Shown here: positions 1 through 6,957 of the stretch, in pieces
How the letters are laid out: the number at the start of each line of letters is the position of its first letter
Numbering within the stretch: the first letter of the stretch is position 1
Assembly: GCA_964610165.1 (NCBI GenBank)
Contig: CAZSUZ010000022.1
Location: 1 to 24,832, forward strand
Source: MFZZ01 sp964610165
GTDB taxonomy: Bacteria; Patescibacteriota; Microgenomatia; UBA1406; GWC2-37-13
Direction of reading: 5' to 3'
DNA length: 24,832 nt
Program-made: the position numbers and the translations under genes
Notes under the pieces: model-generated
Told to the model about the DNA's origin: nothing
Seen by the model: the letters and a program-made list of their open reading frames with translations, nothing else
The model's database searches: none

Positions 1-70
1 CGTCTGCAACTAAACCCAATGCTCTTCTATTTTTATTTATAATTTTTTTTGCATTGTCATAAGCGGTATC
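1..70 (-). pseudogene. In-frame continuation of ftsH beyond its stop codon
   Basis: Translating the minus strand in the ftsH frame past the TAA at 71-73 gives DTAYDNAKKIINKNRRALGL and then VAD, with no further stop before the window edge. This matches the usual helical end of FtsH proteins, where the pattern is roughly D-E-A-Y-x-x-A-K-x-I-L-x-x-N-R. The stop sits where most FtsH proteins have a hydrophobic residue (Val, Ile, Leu or Met). A single base change from a codon such as TTA would create it. I infer a genuine late nonsense mutation or a sequencing or assembly error near a contig end. The rest of the segment lies outside the window. Confidence 0.75.
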
Positions 71-1789
71 TTAGATTTTCTTAATTTCATGATCTACTTT
101 GGACAAAGTTTCTTGAGAAATGTCTGTTTGTTCCCAGTAACTTTTACCCCATTCAGTAACATCACGGGTGGGTCCAAGATTAATTTGTCCAATTGCACTC
201 ATGCCATAATCCATCACCATATTTCGTGCAATATTTGTTGCTTGATCAAAATCATTACTTGCACCAGTAGTGATTTCATTAAAGACTAATTCTTCTGCAG
301 CACGGCCACCCATCATAACAGCAATTCGTTCTATAAGCTCTGTTTTTGTTACATGCAATCTATCTCTATCTGGTGGAATAAGTGTGTAACCAAGAGCCAT
401 TCCACGAGAAACAATAGAAATTCTATGAACTGTATCTGTATGTTTTTGAAAGTGAGAAACAATTGCGTGTCCTGCTTCGTGATATGCAGTAATTTTGCGA
501 TCAAAATCTGTTTGTAATCGTTTCTTTTCTGGTCCAAGCTTTACTTTGGTTGCTGCTTCTTCTATATCATGCATAGAAATTTTATCTCTGTTTTCACTGG
601 CAGCAGTAATTGCAGCTTCATTTAACATATTTTCTAAATCTGCTCCAGAAAAACCAACTGTACGTTTTGCAACACGATCCCAATTAACAGTGTCATCTAA
701 TGGTTTATTTCGAGCATGAATTTGAATAATTTGTTTTCTACCTTCAACATCTGGATAATCTACCATAACACGTCGATCAAAACGTCCAGGTCGAAGCAGA
801 GCAGTATCAAGTAAATCTCCACGATTGGTTGCAGCTATAACAATTACTTTTTCATTAGGATTAAAACCGTCCATTTCCACAAGAATTTGATTAAGAGTTT
901 GTTCGCGTTCATCATGAGATTGCATAACTCCTTGAGAACGGGCACGACCAATTGCATCAATTTCGTCGATAAAAATAATAGCTGGTGCATTTTGTTTTGC
1001 TGTTGAAAATAAATCTCTTACACGGGCTGCTCCAATACCTACAAGCATTTCCATAAATTCAGAACCTGCAATTGAAAAGAATGGAACGTTTGCTTCTCCA
1101 GCAACTGCTTTTGCTAAAAGTGTTTTACCAGAACCAGCGGGTCCAACTAAAATAACTCCTTTTGGAATACGAGCACCGAGTTTAATATATTTTTCACTAT
1201 TTTTAAGAAAATCTACAACTTCTTCTAGTTCTTTTTTAGCTTCTTCTACACCTGCAACATCTTTAAAAGTTATTTTTGAAGTATCTTTGTTAAATCGTTT
1301 TGCTTTTGATTGTCCAAAAGAGAATACAGAATCTTGTGCGCCGCGAGCTTGTCGGAAAATAAAAAATATAAATAGGAATAATAAAATTGCAGGAATAATA
1401 TTTCCTAAAAATTGCCACATTTGAATAGAGCTTGTAGTATCTTTAATTTCTATAATGACATTTTTTGCTGGTACTTCTGCATCTTTTAAAACTTGCCTAA
1501 AACTATCATTAGTTTCTTTAAAGGTTTCAACAATTTCTTTATTTTTATATTCTGCAAGAATTTTATTGTCTTCGACGATTACTTTTTCAACTTTATTTGC
1601 TTTAATATCGTTTACAACTTTTGAAAGTGAAGCTTCTTGTGTTGGTTCTGGTGAACTATTTAAAGTTGGAGAAACAAGTGCATAAATAAAAAAGGCTGCT
1701 GTAATAAGAATAAGTACGGTTTTAAGATCAAATTTAATTTTAAATTCTTTCATGTTTGGTTGTTTTTTTGTAGGTTTCTTGTTGTTCAT
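71..1789 (-). CDS. ftsH: ATP-dependent zinc metalloprotease FtsH, C-terminus cut by an in-frame stop
   Basis: FtsH is a membrane-anchored hexameric AAA+ protease that degrades misfolded membrane proteins and some soluble regulators. The 572-residue product has a first membrane segment near residues 24-42, an extracytoplasmic domain, and a second membrane segment near 127-146. The AAA domain has Walker A GPAGSGKT (216-223; Ala replaces the usual Pro), Walker B IIFIDEID (271-278) and an arginine-finger region LLRPGRFDRR (331-340). The M41 peptidase motif HEAGH is at 437-441 and the probable third zinc ligand is Asp in SNDFDQAT (511-518). All catalytic parts are present. The frame ends with TAA at 71-73, after DHEIKKI, yet the same frame beyond the stop still reads like the FtsH C-terminal helix, so the gene is probably truncated by a nonsense change or a base error. 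The start is supported by a -10 element just upstream. It diverges from the tsaC-tsaE gene. Confidence 0.96.
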   Translation of the reverse strand: MNNKKPTKKQPNMKEFKIKFDLKTVLILITAAFFIYALVSPTLNSSPEPTQEASLSKVVNDIKANKVEKVIVEDNKILAEYKNKEIVETFKETNDSFRQVLKDAEVPAKNVIIEIKDTTSSIQMWQFLGNIIPAILLFLFIFFIFRQARGAQDSVFSFGQSKAKRFNKDTSKITFKDVAGVEEAKKELEEVVDFLKNSEKYIKLGARIPKGVILVGPAGSGKTLLAKAVAGEANVPFFSIAGSEFMEMLVGIGAARVRDLFSTAKQNAPAIIFIDEIDAIGRARSQGVMQSHDEREQTLNQILVEMDGFNPNEKVIVIAATNRGDLLDTALLRPGRFDRRVMVDYPDVEGRKQIIQIHARNKPLDDTVNWDRVAKRTVGFSGADLENMLNEAAITAASENRDKISMHDIEEAATKVKLGPEKKRLQTDFDRKITAYHEAGHAIVSHFQKHTDTVHRISIVSRGMALGYTLIPPDRDRLHVTKTELIERIAVMMGGRAAEELVFNEITTGASNDFDQATNIARNMVMDYGMSAIGQINLGPTRDVTEWGKSYWEQTDISQETLSKVDHEIKKI

Positions 1790-1797
1790 ACCGCACT

Positions 1798-1806
1798 ATT
1801 CTAACA
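1798..1806 (-). promoter_or_regulatory. Extended -10 element for ftsH
   Basis: The minus strand reads TGTTAGAAT, an extended -10 (TGn followed by TAGAAT, one base from TATAAT). It ends 8 nt before the ftsH ATG at 1789, which would put the transcription start about 2 nt before the start codon. I see no good -35, which is acceptable for an extended -10 promoter. It is back to back with the promoter of the divergent gene. Confidence 0.55.
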
Positions 1807-1812
1807 GAAATT

Positions 1813-1821
1813 TGATAGAAT
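1813..1821 (+). promoter_or_regulatory. Extended -10 element for tsaC-tsaE
   Basis: The plus strand reads TGATAGAAT, again TGn plus TAGAAT. It lies 9 nt before the ATG at 1831, so the transcript would begin about 3 nt before the start codon, leaving no room for a ribosome binding site. The two opposed promoters share the 41-bp gap between ftsH and tsaC-tsaE. Confidence 0.55.
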
Positions 1822-1830
1822 GGGAAGCGG

Positions 1831-2874
1831 ATGGAAGATCAAAATTCTGTAATAAATCAATCGATAAAAGTGCTTAAAAATGGTGGACTTGTAGTTTTTC
1901 CGACAGATACAGTGTACGGATTGTTAGTTGATGCAACGAATGAAAAAGCAGTCGAAAAATTAATTGAATTTAAAAATAGACCACCAGGTAAAGCGATTTC
2001 TGTTTTTGTGAATGAAAAAATGATCAATGATTATGTGGAAGTTTCTGAAAAATCTTCACAATTATTGAAACAATTATTACCAGGACCATTTACTATTATT
2101 CTTCCATCAAAACATAAGGTTTCGTCATTATTAGAATCTGAAAAAGGCACATTAGGCGTCCGTATTCCAGACAATGATTTAATTTCAACATTAGTAACTG
2201 CTTTTGGCAAACCAATTACTGCAACTTCTGCAAATTTAGGTGGACAAAGTCCTCATTATTCTGTTAGCTCTTTACTTCATCAAATTTCTAAAGAAAAACA
2301 TAAACTTATTGATCATATTGTTGATGGTGGACAGCTTCCCAGAAATAAACCATCAACTGTTGTAGATTTATCCCAACAGGAAATGAAAGTAATTCGCCAA
2401 GGAGATGTTTTACTTGGAGATGTGCAAACAAGAATTACAAAATCTGCAGATGAAACTAAAGAATTTGGAACACAATTAGCACAAGAAATTTTAAAAAAAG
2501 AACAAGGAAAACCAGTTGTTTTTATTTTAGTAGGTGATTTGGGGTCTGGAAAAACAATGCTTACAAAAGGAATTGCAGAATATGTAAAAGCTGGAAAAGT
2601 AATTTCTCCTACATTTGTTATTTATTATGAATATGAAATTAATAAAGATGGATACAGTAAATTAATTCATGGAGATTTGTATAATATTGAGGATCCAGAA
2701 GAGTATGATCATTTAGGTTTGGAGAAATATTTGAAGGATGAATATGTAATGGTTATTGAATGGGGGGAGAAGTTGGGAGATTTATATCAGAGATTTAAGG
2801 AGAAAGCGAAGGTTGTGTATATAAGTATTAATTATATTGATGAAGAAAGTCGAGAAATAAAAATTAACAGTTAA
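1831..2874 (+). CDS. TsaC-TsaE fusion protein for t6A tRNA modification
   Basis: The 347-residue product joins two enzymes of the threonylcarbamoyladenosine (t6A) pathway. Residues 1 to about 200 are a TsaC/YrdC/Sua5 domain, which makes threonylcarbamoyl-AMP from threonine, bicarbonate and ATP. Visible family motifs are FPTDTVYG (23-30), KNRPPGKAIS (48-57), TATSAN (130-135), STVVDL (175-180) and IRQGD (188-192). Residues from about 210 to 347 are TsaE, the ATPase that drives the TsaD cycle, with Walker A GDLGSGKT (235-242), SPTF (259-262), HGDLYNI (280-286) and EWGEK (310-314). These are normally separate genes. tsaD follows 136 bp downstream on the same strand, so one transcript could supply three of the four bacterial t6A proteins; TsaB is not in this window. 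A repeat element fills the gap before tsaD. The two domain calls are firm from motifs; coupling of the activities is inference. Confidence 0.93.
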   Translation: MEDQNSVINQSIKVLKNGGLVVFPTDTVYGLLVDATNEKAVEKLIEFKNRPPGKAISVFVNEKMINDYVEVSEKSSQLLKQLLPGPFTIILPSKHKVSSLLESEKGTLGVRIPDNDLISTLVTAFGKPITATSANLGGQSPHYSVSSLLHQISKEKHKLIDHIVDGGQLPRNKPSTVVDLSQQEMKVIRQGDVLLGDVQTRITKSADETKEFGTQLAQEILKKEQGKPVVFILVGDLGSGKTMLTKGIAEYVKAGKVISPTFVIYYEYEINKDGYSKLIHGDLYNIEDPEEYDHLGLEKYLKDEYVMVIEWGEKLGDLYQRFKEKAKVVYISINYIDEESREIKINS

Positions 2875-2883
2875 ATTAGTATA

Positions 2884-2977
2884 GTCGCGTTCCAGATTCT
2901 GCCGTTCACCACCTCGACAAATGCATCAAACACCAATGCATTTGGTCAAGGCCTCTGGCTCGCGCCACCTGTTCCGC
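2884..2977 (+). repeat. GC-rich intergenic repeat, copy 1
   Basis: This element lies between tsaC-tsaE and tsaD and is much more GC-rich than its surroundings. Its left end is CGCGTTCCAGATTCTG and its right end TCGCGCCACCTGTTCCGC; both ends recur at 6214-6340 and 17584-17678. The middle holds a hairpin with AAATGCAT at 2919-2926 pairing with ATGCATTT at 2936-2943, extended outward by GAC/GTC and CCT/AGG. CGCG near the left end can pair with CGCG before the right end, and CCAGA (2892-2896) can pair with TCTGG (2954-2958). I do not recognise the family. Confidence 0.85.
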
Positions 2978-3010
2978 TTATTACTAGTAAAGATTACATA
3001 AAATTTATTT

Positions 3011-4054
3011 ATGAAAATTTTAGCAATAGATACATCTTGTGATGAAACAGCAGCAGCGGTTGTTGATGGCAGAAAAGTGTTGTCAAATGTTATTTATTCT
3101 CAAGTTTTGCTTCATCAAAAATTTGGTGGTGTTATGCCTTCTGTAGCAAAACGTGCACATGCAGAGCGTATTGATTCTGTTGTTGAGCGGGCTATTAAGT
3201 CTTCAAAATTAACAATGTCAGAAATTGATGCAATTGCCGTAACTTATGGTCCAGGACTCGCAATTGCTTTGGAAGTTGGTATTAACAAAGCGATTGAGTT
3301 ATCAAACAAATATAAAAAACCTCTTATAGGTGTCAATCATATGGAAGGACATTTATATTCTTCTTTTGTGCAAAATAGTAAAGGTAATCCAAAGCGTGAT
3401 TTTGAGTTTCCATATCTTGGTTTATTAGTTTCGGGTGGACACACAGAGTTAGTCATTTTTAAAGATCATGTAACGTATGAAATTTTGGGAGAAACGTTAG
3501 ATGATGCAGCTGGTGAAGCATTAGATAAAGCTGCCCGAATGCTAGGTTTTGGATATCCAGGTGGGCCAATTATAGAAAGACTTGCTGAAAAAGTTCAGAA
3601 TGTTGACCAATATAAATTTCCACGACCAATGTTATATTCGGAGACTTTTGAATTTTCATTTTCAGGACTTAAAACTTCTTTTTTATATTTTTTAAAAAAA
3701 TTAACCGATGAAGAAAAGTTTATAAATATAGATTATTTAGCAAGTGGATTTCAGGAAGCAGTTTTTCAAACGTTGGTAGGCAAGACACAAAAAGCAATGC
3801 GCAAAATGGGAATCAGAAGTATTTTACTTGGTGGTGGTGTTTCTGTTAATCGTAGATTGAGACATATGATGAGAGAAATGGTAAAGCAGGAAAATGGGCA
3901 TATTTATTTCCCTCCTTTTAAATATTTAAATTTTGATAATGCGGCAATGATTGGAGTTGTTGGAAGTATTAAAGCAGAAAAAGGTTTGTTTGTGAAAGAT
4001 GTGAAGGAGTTAGATCGTGTACCAAGGTTGTCACTATTGCAATCAACATTATAA
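3011..4054 (+). CDS. tsaD: tRNA N6-adenosine threonylcarbamoyltransferase TsaD
   Basis: TsaD transfers the threonylcarbamoyl group from its AMP carrier to A37 of ANN-decoding tRNAs. The 347-residue length is typical of the family. It begins directly with the ASKHA-fold phosphate loop (MKILAIDTSCDETAAAV), which supports this start. The metal-binding motif is NHMEGHLY with His110 and His114. Other family motifs are AVTYGPGLA (76-84), LVSGGHTELV (139-148), the DDAAGEALDKAARMLG stretch, and FDNAAMIG near the C-terminus with the conserved Asp. It follows the tsaC-tsaE fusion in the same direction. TsaB, the usual partner, would have to be encoded elsewhere. No Shine-Dalgarno sequence precedes the ATG; the upstream bases are almost all A and T. 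The function is secure. Confidence 0.96.
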   Translation: MKILAIDTSCDETAAAVVDGRKVLSNVIYSQVLLHQKFGGVMPSVAKRAHAERIDSVVERAIKSSKLTMSEIDAIAVTYGPGLAIALEVGINKAIELSNKYKKPLIGVNHMEGHLYSSFVQNSKGNPKRDFEFPYLGLLVSGGHTELVIFKDHVTYEILGETLDDAAGEALDKAARMLGFGYPGGPIIERLAEKVQNVDQYKFPRPMLYSETFEFSFSGLKTSFLYFLKKLTDEEKFINIDYLASGFQEAVFQTLVGKTQKAMRKMGIRSILLGGGVSVNRRLRHMMREMVKQENGHIYFPPFKYLNFDNAAMIGVVGSIKAEKGLFVKDVKELDRVPRLSLLQSTL

Positions 4055-4076
4055 TAAATTAAACTGTCAACGTATT

Positions 4077-4268
4077 CCTGACCTAGTTTTCAGGATCTAG
4101 ACTGAAAGACTCATATACATTTTCACAAATAATCGTTCGCCTAACTAAGTATAAATTTCAAAGAATTTCTCGTTTGCTCACTGCGCGAAAGTCCTTTGAT
4201 ACATAGTCTCATTCAAAAGTGAAAACGGACTTTCGAGCTTATTTGTTGAAAAGTATATTTCGTCTTTC
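4077..4268. repeat. Long imperfect inverted repeat in the tsaD-sufC gap
   Basis: The 238-bp gap between tsaD and sufC contains nested inverted repeats. The outer arms are 4104-4132 (starting GAAAGAC and ending CACAAATAA) and 4239-4268 (reverse complement starting GAAAGACG and ending CAACAAATAA); they match over most of about 29 positions. Inside, CGAAAGTCC (4186-4194) is complementary to GGACTTTCG (4227-4235), and ACTAAGTA...TCAAAG (4145-4163) resembles the complement of CTTTGATACATAGT (4194-4207), an alternative fold. A further small stem CCTGA/TCAGG lies at 4077-4094. A direct repeat CGTATT occurs at 4071-4076 and 4268-4273. It could be a miniature mobile element or a structured leader. No protein is encoded here. 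Confidence 0.7.
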
Positions 4269-4273
4269 GTATT

Positions 4274-4279
4274 TACAAT
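4274..4279 (+). promoter_or_regulatory. Possible -10 element for the suf operon
   Basis: TACAAT lies 13 nt before the sufC ATG at 4293, immediately after the right arm of the inverted repeat. No clear -35 is found at 16-18 bp upstream, so this is a weak call based on one hexamer and position. If used, the untranslated leader would be only about 7 nt and the hairpin would be promoter-upstream DNA rather than part of the suf transcript. Confidence 0.35.
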
Positions 4280-4292
4280 ATTTATTTATCAG

Positions 4293-5006
4293 ATGTTAAA
4301 ACTAAAAAACCTCAAAGCTAATATTGAAAACAAAGAAATTCTAAAGGGAATAGATTTTGAATTTGAAAAAGGAAAGATCTACGCTGTTATGGGACCAAAT
4401 GGTTCTGGAAAATCTACACTTTCTTATGCAATTATGGGACACCCTGCTTATGAAATTGCAGAGGATTCTGAAATTTTGTTAGAAGGCGAAGATATTAAAG
4501 AAATGGAAGCAGATGAACGAGCTCAAAAAGGAATCTTTTTATCATTTCAATCACCACTTGCATTATCTGGAGTAAAGGTTTATCAACTTTTGCAACTTGC
4601 TTTAAACAGTAAAAAAGATCCGCTCACTATTCGACAAGAAGCACAAAAATATGCAAAAGAATTAGGAATTAGTGAAGATTTATTATCTCGACCTTTGAAT
4701 GAAGGTGCATCTGGTGGAGAACGTAAAAAAATGGAAGTTCTTCAAGCTGCAGTTTTAGACAAAAAACTTCTTATTTTTGATGAAGTAGATACTGGAGTAG
4801 ATGTTGACGCATTAAAGTCTATCTCTAAATTTTTAACAAAACATAAAAAAGATAAAACATATATTATCATCACTCATTACAATCGCATCTTACATCATCT
4901 TAAACCAGATTATGTATTAATTATGGTGAAGGGAAAGATTGTAAAAGTGGGAGATGCAAGTTTAGCCAAAGAAATTGAGAAGAGTGGTTATGAAAATATT
5001 GTTTAA
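4293..5006 (+). CDS. sufC: Fe-S cluster assembly ATPase SufC
   Basis: SufC is the ABC-type ATPase that works with SufB and SufD to build Fe-S clusters on a scaffold in the cytoplasm. The 237-residue product has Walker A GPNGSGKS (34-41), a Q-loop in FLSFQSPLA (82-90), the signature region EGASGGERKK (137-146) typical of SufC, Walker B LLIFDEVD (159-166; DEID is more common) and the switch histidine in IITHYN. Length matches the family. The next gene, sufB, starts 2 nt after the sufC stop, so the two are surely co-transcribed. No Shine-Dalgarno sequence is visible. First gene of the suf cluster in this window. Confidence 0.97.
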   Translation: MLKLKNLKANIENKEILKGIDFEFEKGKIYAVMGPNGSGKSTLSYAIMGHPAYEIAEDSEILLEGEDIKEMEADERAQKGIFLSFQSPLALSGVKVYQLLQLALNSKKDPLTIRQEAQKYAKELGISEDLLSRPLNEGASGGERKKMEVLQAAVLDKKLLIFDEVDTGVDVDALKSISKFLTKHKKDKTYIIITHYNRILHHLKPDYVLIMVKGKIVKVGDASLAKEIEKSGYENIV

Positions 5007-5008
5007 TT

Positions 5009-6202
5009 ATGTCAACACCACAACAAGAAGATATACAATTCGACTACAAGTACGGTTTTTCAATGCCGGAAAAACCTGTTTTTAAAGCAAAAAAAGGTTT
5101 GGATGAAGAAGTAGTTCGTCAAATTTCTAAAATAAAAGATGAACCAGAATGGATGACAGAGTTTCGTTTGAAATCCTATAAAGTATTTTTAGAAAAGAAA
5201 ATGCCGACATGGGGTGGAGATCTTTCTAAAATAAATTTTGACGAAATTTATTATTATCTTCGTTCTACAGAAAAGCAGGTAAACAAATGGGAAGATTTAC
5301 CAGCAGAAATTAAAGAAACGTACGATAGAATCGGAGTTCCAGAAGCGGAAAAGAAATTTTTGGCTGGTGTTTCTGCACAGTATGAATCTGAAGTTGTATA
5401 TGAAAGTGTAAATAAACAACTTGAAAAAGATGGCGTTTTATTTATGGACATGGATTCTGGTTTAAGAAAATATCCAGAACTTGTAAAAGAATATTTTGGA
5501 AAACTTATTCCTCCACATGATAATAAATTTGCGGCATTAAATTCTGCAGTGTGGTCTGGTGGATCTTTTGTATATATTCCAAAAGGAGTTCATGTAAAAC
5601 TTCCCCTTCAAGCATATTTTAGAATTAATTCAGAACGATTTGGACAGTTTGAACGAACACTTATTATTGCAGAAGAAGGAAGTTCGGTTCATTATATTGA
5701 AGGTTGTACTGCTCCAATTTATACATCAGATTCATTACACTCTGCAGTTGTCGAAATTTTTGTCAAAAAAGGTGCAAAAGTTCGTTATACAACTGTTCAA
5801 AACTGGAGTAAAAATGTTTATAATCTTGTCACAAAGCGAGCAAAAGCAGAAGAAAACGCAATGATGGAATGGGTTGATTGTAATATTGGAAGTCAGTTAA
5901 CCATGAAATATCCAAGTGTATATTTAACAGGTGAAGGAGCAAGAGGTGAAGTATTATCAATCGCTTTTGCTGGACGCGATCAAGTTCAAGACGCTGGAGC
6001 AAAAATGATGCATTTTGCACCAAATACTTCNNNNNNNNNNNNNNNNNNNNNNNNNNNNNNNNNNNNNNNNNNNNNNNNNNNNNNNNNNNNNNNNNNNNNN
6101 NNNNNNNNNNNNNNNNNNNNNNNNNNNNNNGAAATTCCTTTGGAGTATTCTATTGAGTTGAATAGGTTGATTAGGTTAGAGATGGCAGGAAGTGTGGGGT
6201 AA
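5009..6202 (+). CDS. sufB: Fe-S cluster assembly scaffold SufB, interrupted by an assembly gap
   Basis: SufB is the scaffold subunit of the SufBCD complex. The first 340 residues are clearly SufB, with SGGSFVYIPKGVHVKLPLQ (the stretch around 188-206), YIEGCTAP and the late region AGAKMMHFAPNT. Then 100 Ns follow, and the frame resumes with EIPLEYSIELNRLIRLEMAG, the characteristic SufB C-terminus. The N block happens to keep the frame, but family proteins have roughly 100 residues between these two landmarks, not 34, so about 300 bp are probably missing. The lost part should contain the conserved residues near the C-terminal helical domain. The start ATG at 5009 follows sufC by 2 nt. The gene is likely intact in the organism; the break is an assembly matter. 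Confidence 0.95.
   Translation: MSTPQQEDIQFDYKYGFSMPEKPVFKAKKGLDEEVVRQISKIKDEPEWMTEFRLKSYKVFLEKKMPTWGGDLSKINFDEIYYYLRSTEKQVNKWEDLPAEIKETYDRIGVPEAEKKFLAGVSAQYESEVVYESVNKQLEKDGVLFMDMDSGLRKYPELVKEYFGKLIPPHDNKFAALNSAVWSGGSFVYIPKGVHVKLPLQAYFRINSERFGQFERTLIIAEEGSSVHYIEGCTAPIYTSDSLHSAVVEIFVKKGAKVRYTTVQNWSKNVYNLVTKRAKAEENAMMEWVDCNIGSQLTMKYPSVYLTGEGARGEVLSIAFAGRDQVQDAGAKMMHFAPNTXXXXXXXXXXXXXXXXXXXXXXXXXXXXXXXXXXEIPLEYSIELNRLIRLEMAGSVG
6031..6130. other. Scaffold gap of 100 Ns
   Basis: Exactly 100 undetermined bases lie inside sufB. A run of exactly 100 is the customary placeholder for a gap of unknown size. Comparison with the usual SufB layout suggests the true gap is about 300 bp. The gap lies less than 90 bp from a GC-rich repeat copy, which may have helped break the assembly. 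Confidence 0.97.
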
Positions 6203-6213
6203 GTTGCAGTAAA

Positions 6214-6340
6214 GGCTCGTTCCAGATTCCCTGCCCGAAGCTGCTGCATCGCTGCAGGCGGGTGCCGCTCGTCACCTCGACAAATGCATAGAACACCAAT
6301 GCATTTGGTCAAGGTCTCTGACTCGCGCCACCTGTTCCGC
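6214..6340 (+). repeat. GC-rich intergenic repeat, copy 2 with an extra hairpin
   Basis: This copy sits between sufB and sufD. Its ends match copy 1 (CTCGTTCCAGATTC at left, CTCGCGCCACCTGTTCCGC at right), as does the central hairpin AAATGCAT (6282-6289) with ATGCATTT (6299-6306). Relative to copy 1 it carries about 33 extra bases after the left end (about 6230-6262), which can fold as a hairpin with CCCG/CGGG outside and CTGC/GCAG inside. The open frame that runs through this repeat into sufD is an artefact; the repeat supplies no credible protein sequence. Confidence 0.85.
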
Positions 6341-6364
6341 AAGTTTATAAGTAAAGTTAAAAAA

Positions 6365-6928
6365 ATGCAATTTATAGATTTAAATAAAACAAAAGACGAT
6401 CATATTAAAATAGATAAAGCAGGTAAGTATGTTGCATTTTTTCATAATCGTTCTGGCAAGTTAACGTTTGAACTTGCTGCTTCTGGCATAGAACTATATA
6501 TCTATGGACTTTATACAGGTAAAAAAGCAGACAATTTTAATATTGAAACTATTCAGCATCATACTGCTCCAGGATCTTTATCGGATTTATTTATTAAAGG
6601 TGTGTTTGATGATGATTCAAAGTTTGTGTATCAAGGACTTATTCGTTTAGAAAAATCTGCACAACAAAGTCATGCGTATCAGAAAAATCAAAATTTAATT
6701 CTTTCTTCAGATGTGTTTGTAGATTCAAGACCATTTTTAGAAATTTTGGCGAATGATGTATTTTGTACGCATGGTTCTACAACTGGAAAATTAAACAAAG
6801 ATCAGATTTTTTATACGATTAGTCGCGGATTATCAAAATCAGAAGCAACTGATTTATTAGTTCAGGGATTTGTTGATGAAATTTACGATCGCGTTAAAGA
6901 AAAAGTTCCAACATTCAACTTACAGTAA
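6365..6928 (+). CDS. sufD: Minimal SufD-like Fe-S assembly protein
   Basis: SufD pairs with SufB in the SufBC2D complex. I place the start at the ATG at 6365 (MQFIDLNK), giving 187 residues. An in-frame ATG at 6284 would add 27 residues, but those are encoded by the GC-rich repeat and look unlike SufD. The protein is less than half the length of classical SufD (over 400 residues): it lacks the long N-terminal part and keeps the beta-helix core and C-terminal region. Family landmarks are VFVDSRPFLEI, CTHGSTTGKLNKDQIFYTIS (the Cys-x-His-Gly segment) and the end SKSEATDLLVQGFVDEIYDR. Its place between sufB and sufS supports the call. It could also be called a generic SufB/SufD family protein, but the role in the complex is likely the same. 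Confidence 0.88.
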   Translation: MQFIDLNKTKDDHIKIDKAGKYVAFFHNRSGKLTFELAASGIELYIYGLYTGKKADNFNIETIQHHTAPGSLSDLFIKGVFDDDSKFVYQGLIRLEKSAQQSHAYQKNQNLILSSDVFVDSRPFLEILANDVFCTHGSTTGKLNKDQIFYTISRGLSKSEATDLLVQGFVDEIYDRVKEKVPTFNLQ

Positions 6929-6945
6929 TTTAACAATTGTAAGAA

Positions 6946-6951
6946 TATAAT
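6946..6951 (+). promoter_or_regulatory. Possible internal -10 element before sufS
   Basis: A perfect TATAAT ends 6 nt before the sufS ATG at 6958. If active, transcription would begin at or next to the A of the start codon and give a leaderless message. No convincing -35 is present, and in such AT-rich DNA chance matches are common, so confidence is low. Confidence 0.3.
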
Positions 6952-6957
6952 TAAACT

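Noticed and set aside
2884..2977. The GC-rich repeats as integron attC sites
   Set aside because: attC sites have inverse-facing end cores (RYYYAAC and GTTRRRY). Here both ends carry GTTCC in the same direction, and no cassette genes or integrase are seen.
5986..6342. Minus-strand reading frame crossing the N gap and repeat copy 2
   Set aside because: It is antisense to sufB and exists only because the N placeholder is read as open; no credible protein pattern.
6284..6364. Longer start for sufD at 6284
   Set aside because: The 27 added residues are encoded by the repeat element and show no SufD likeness; the ATG at 6365 fits better.
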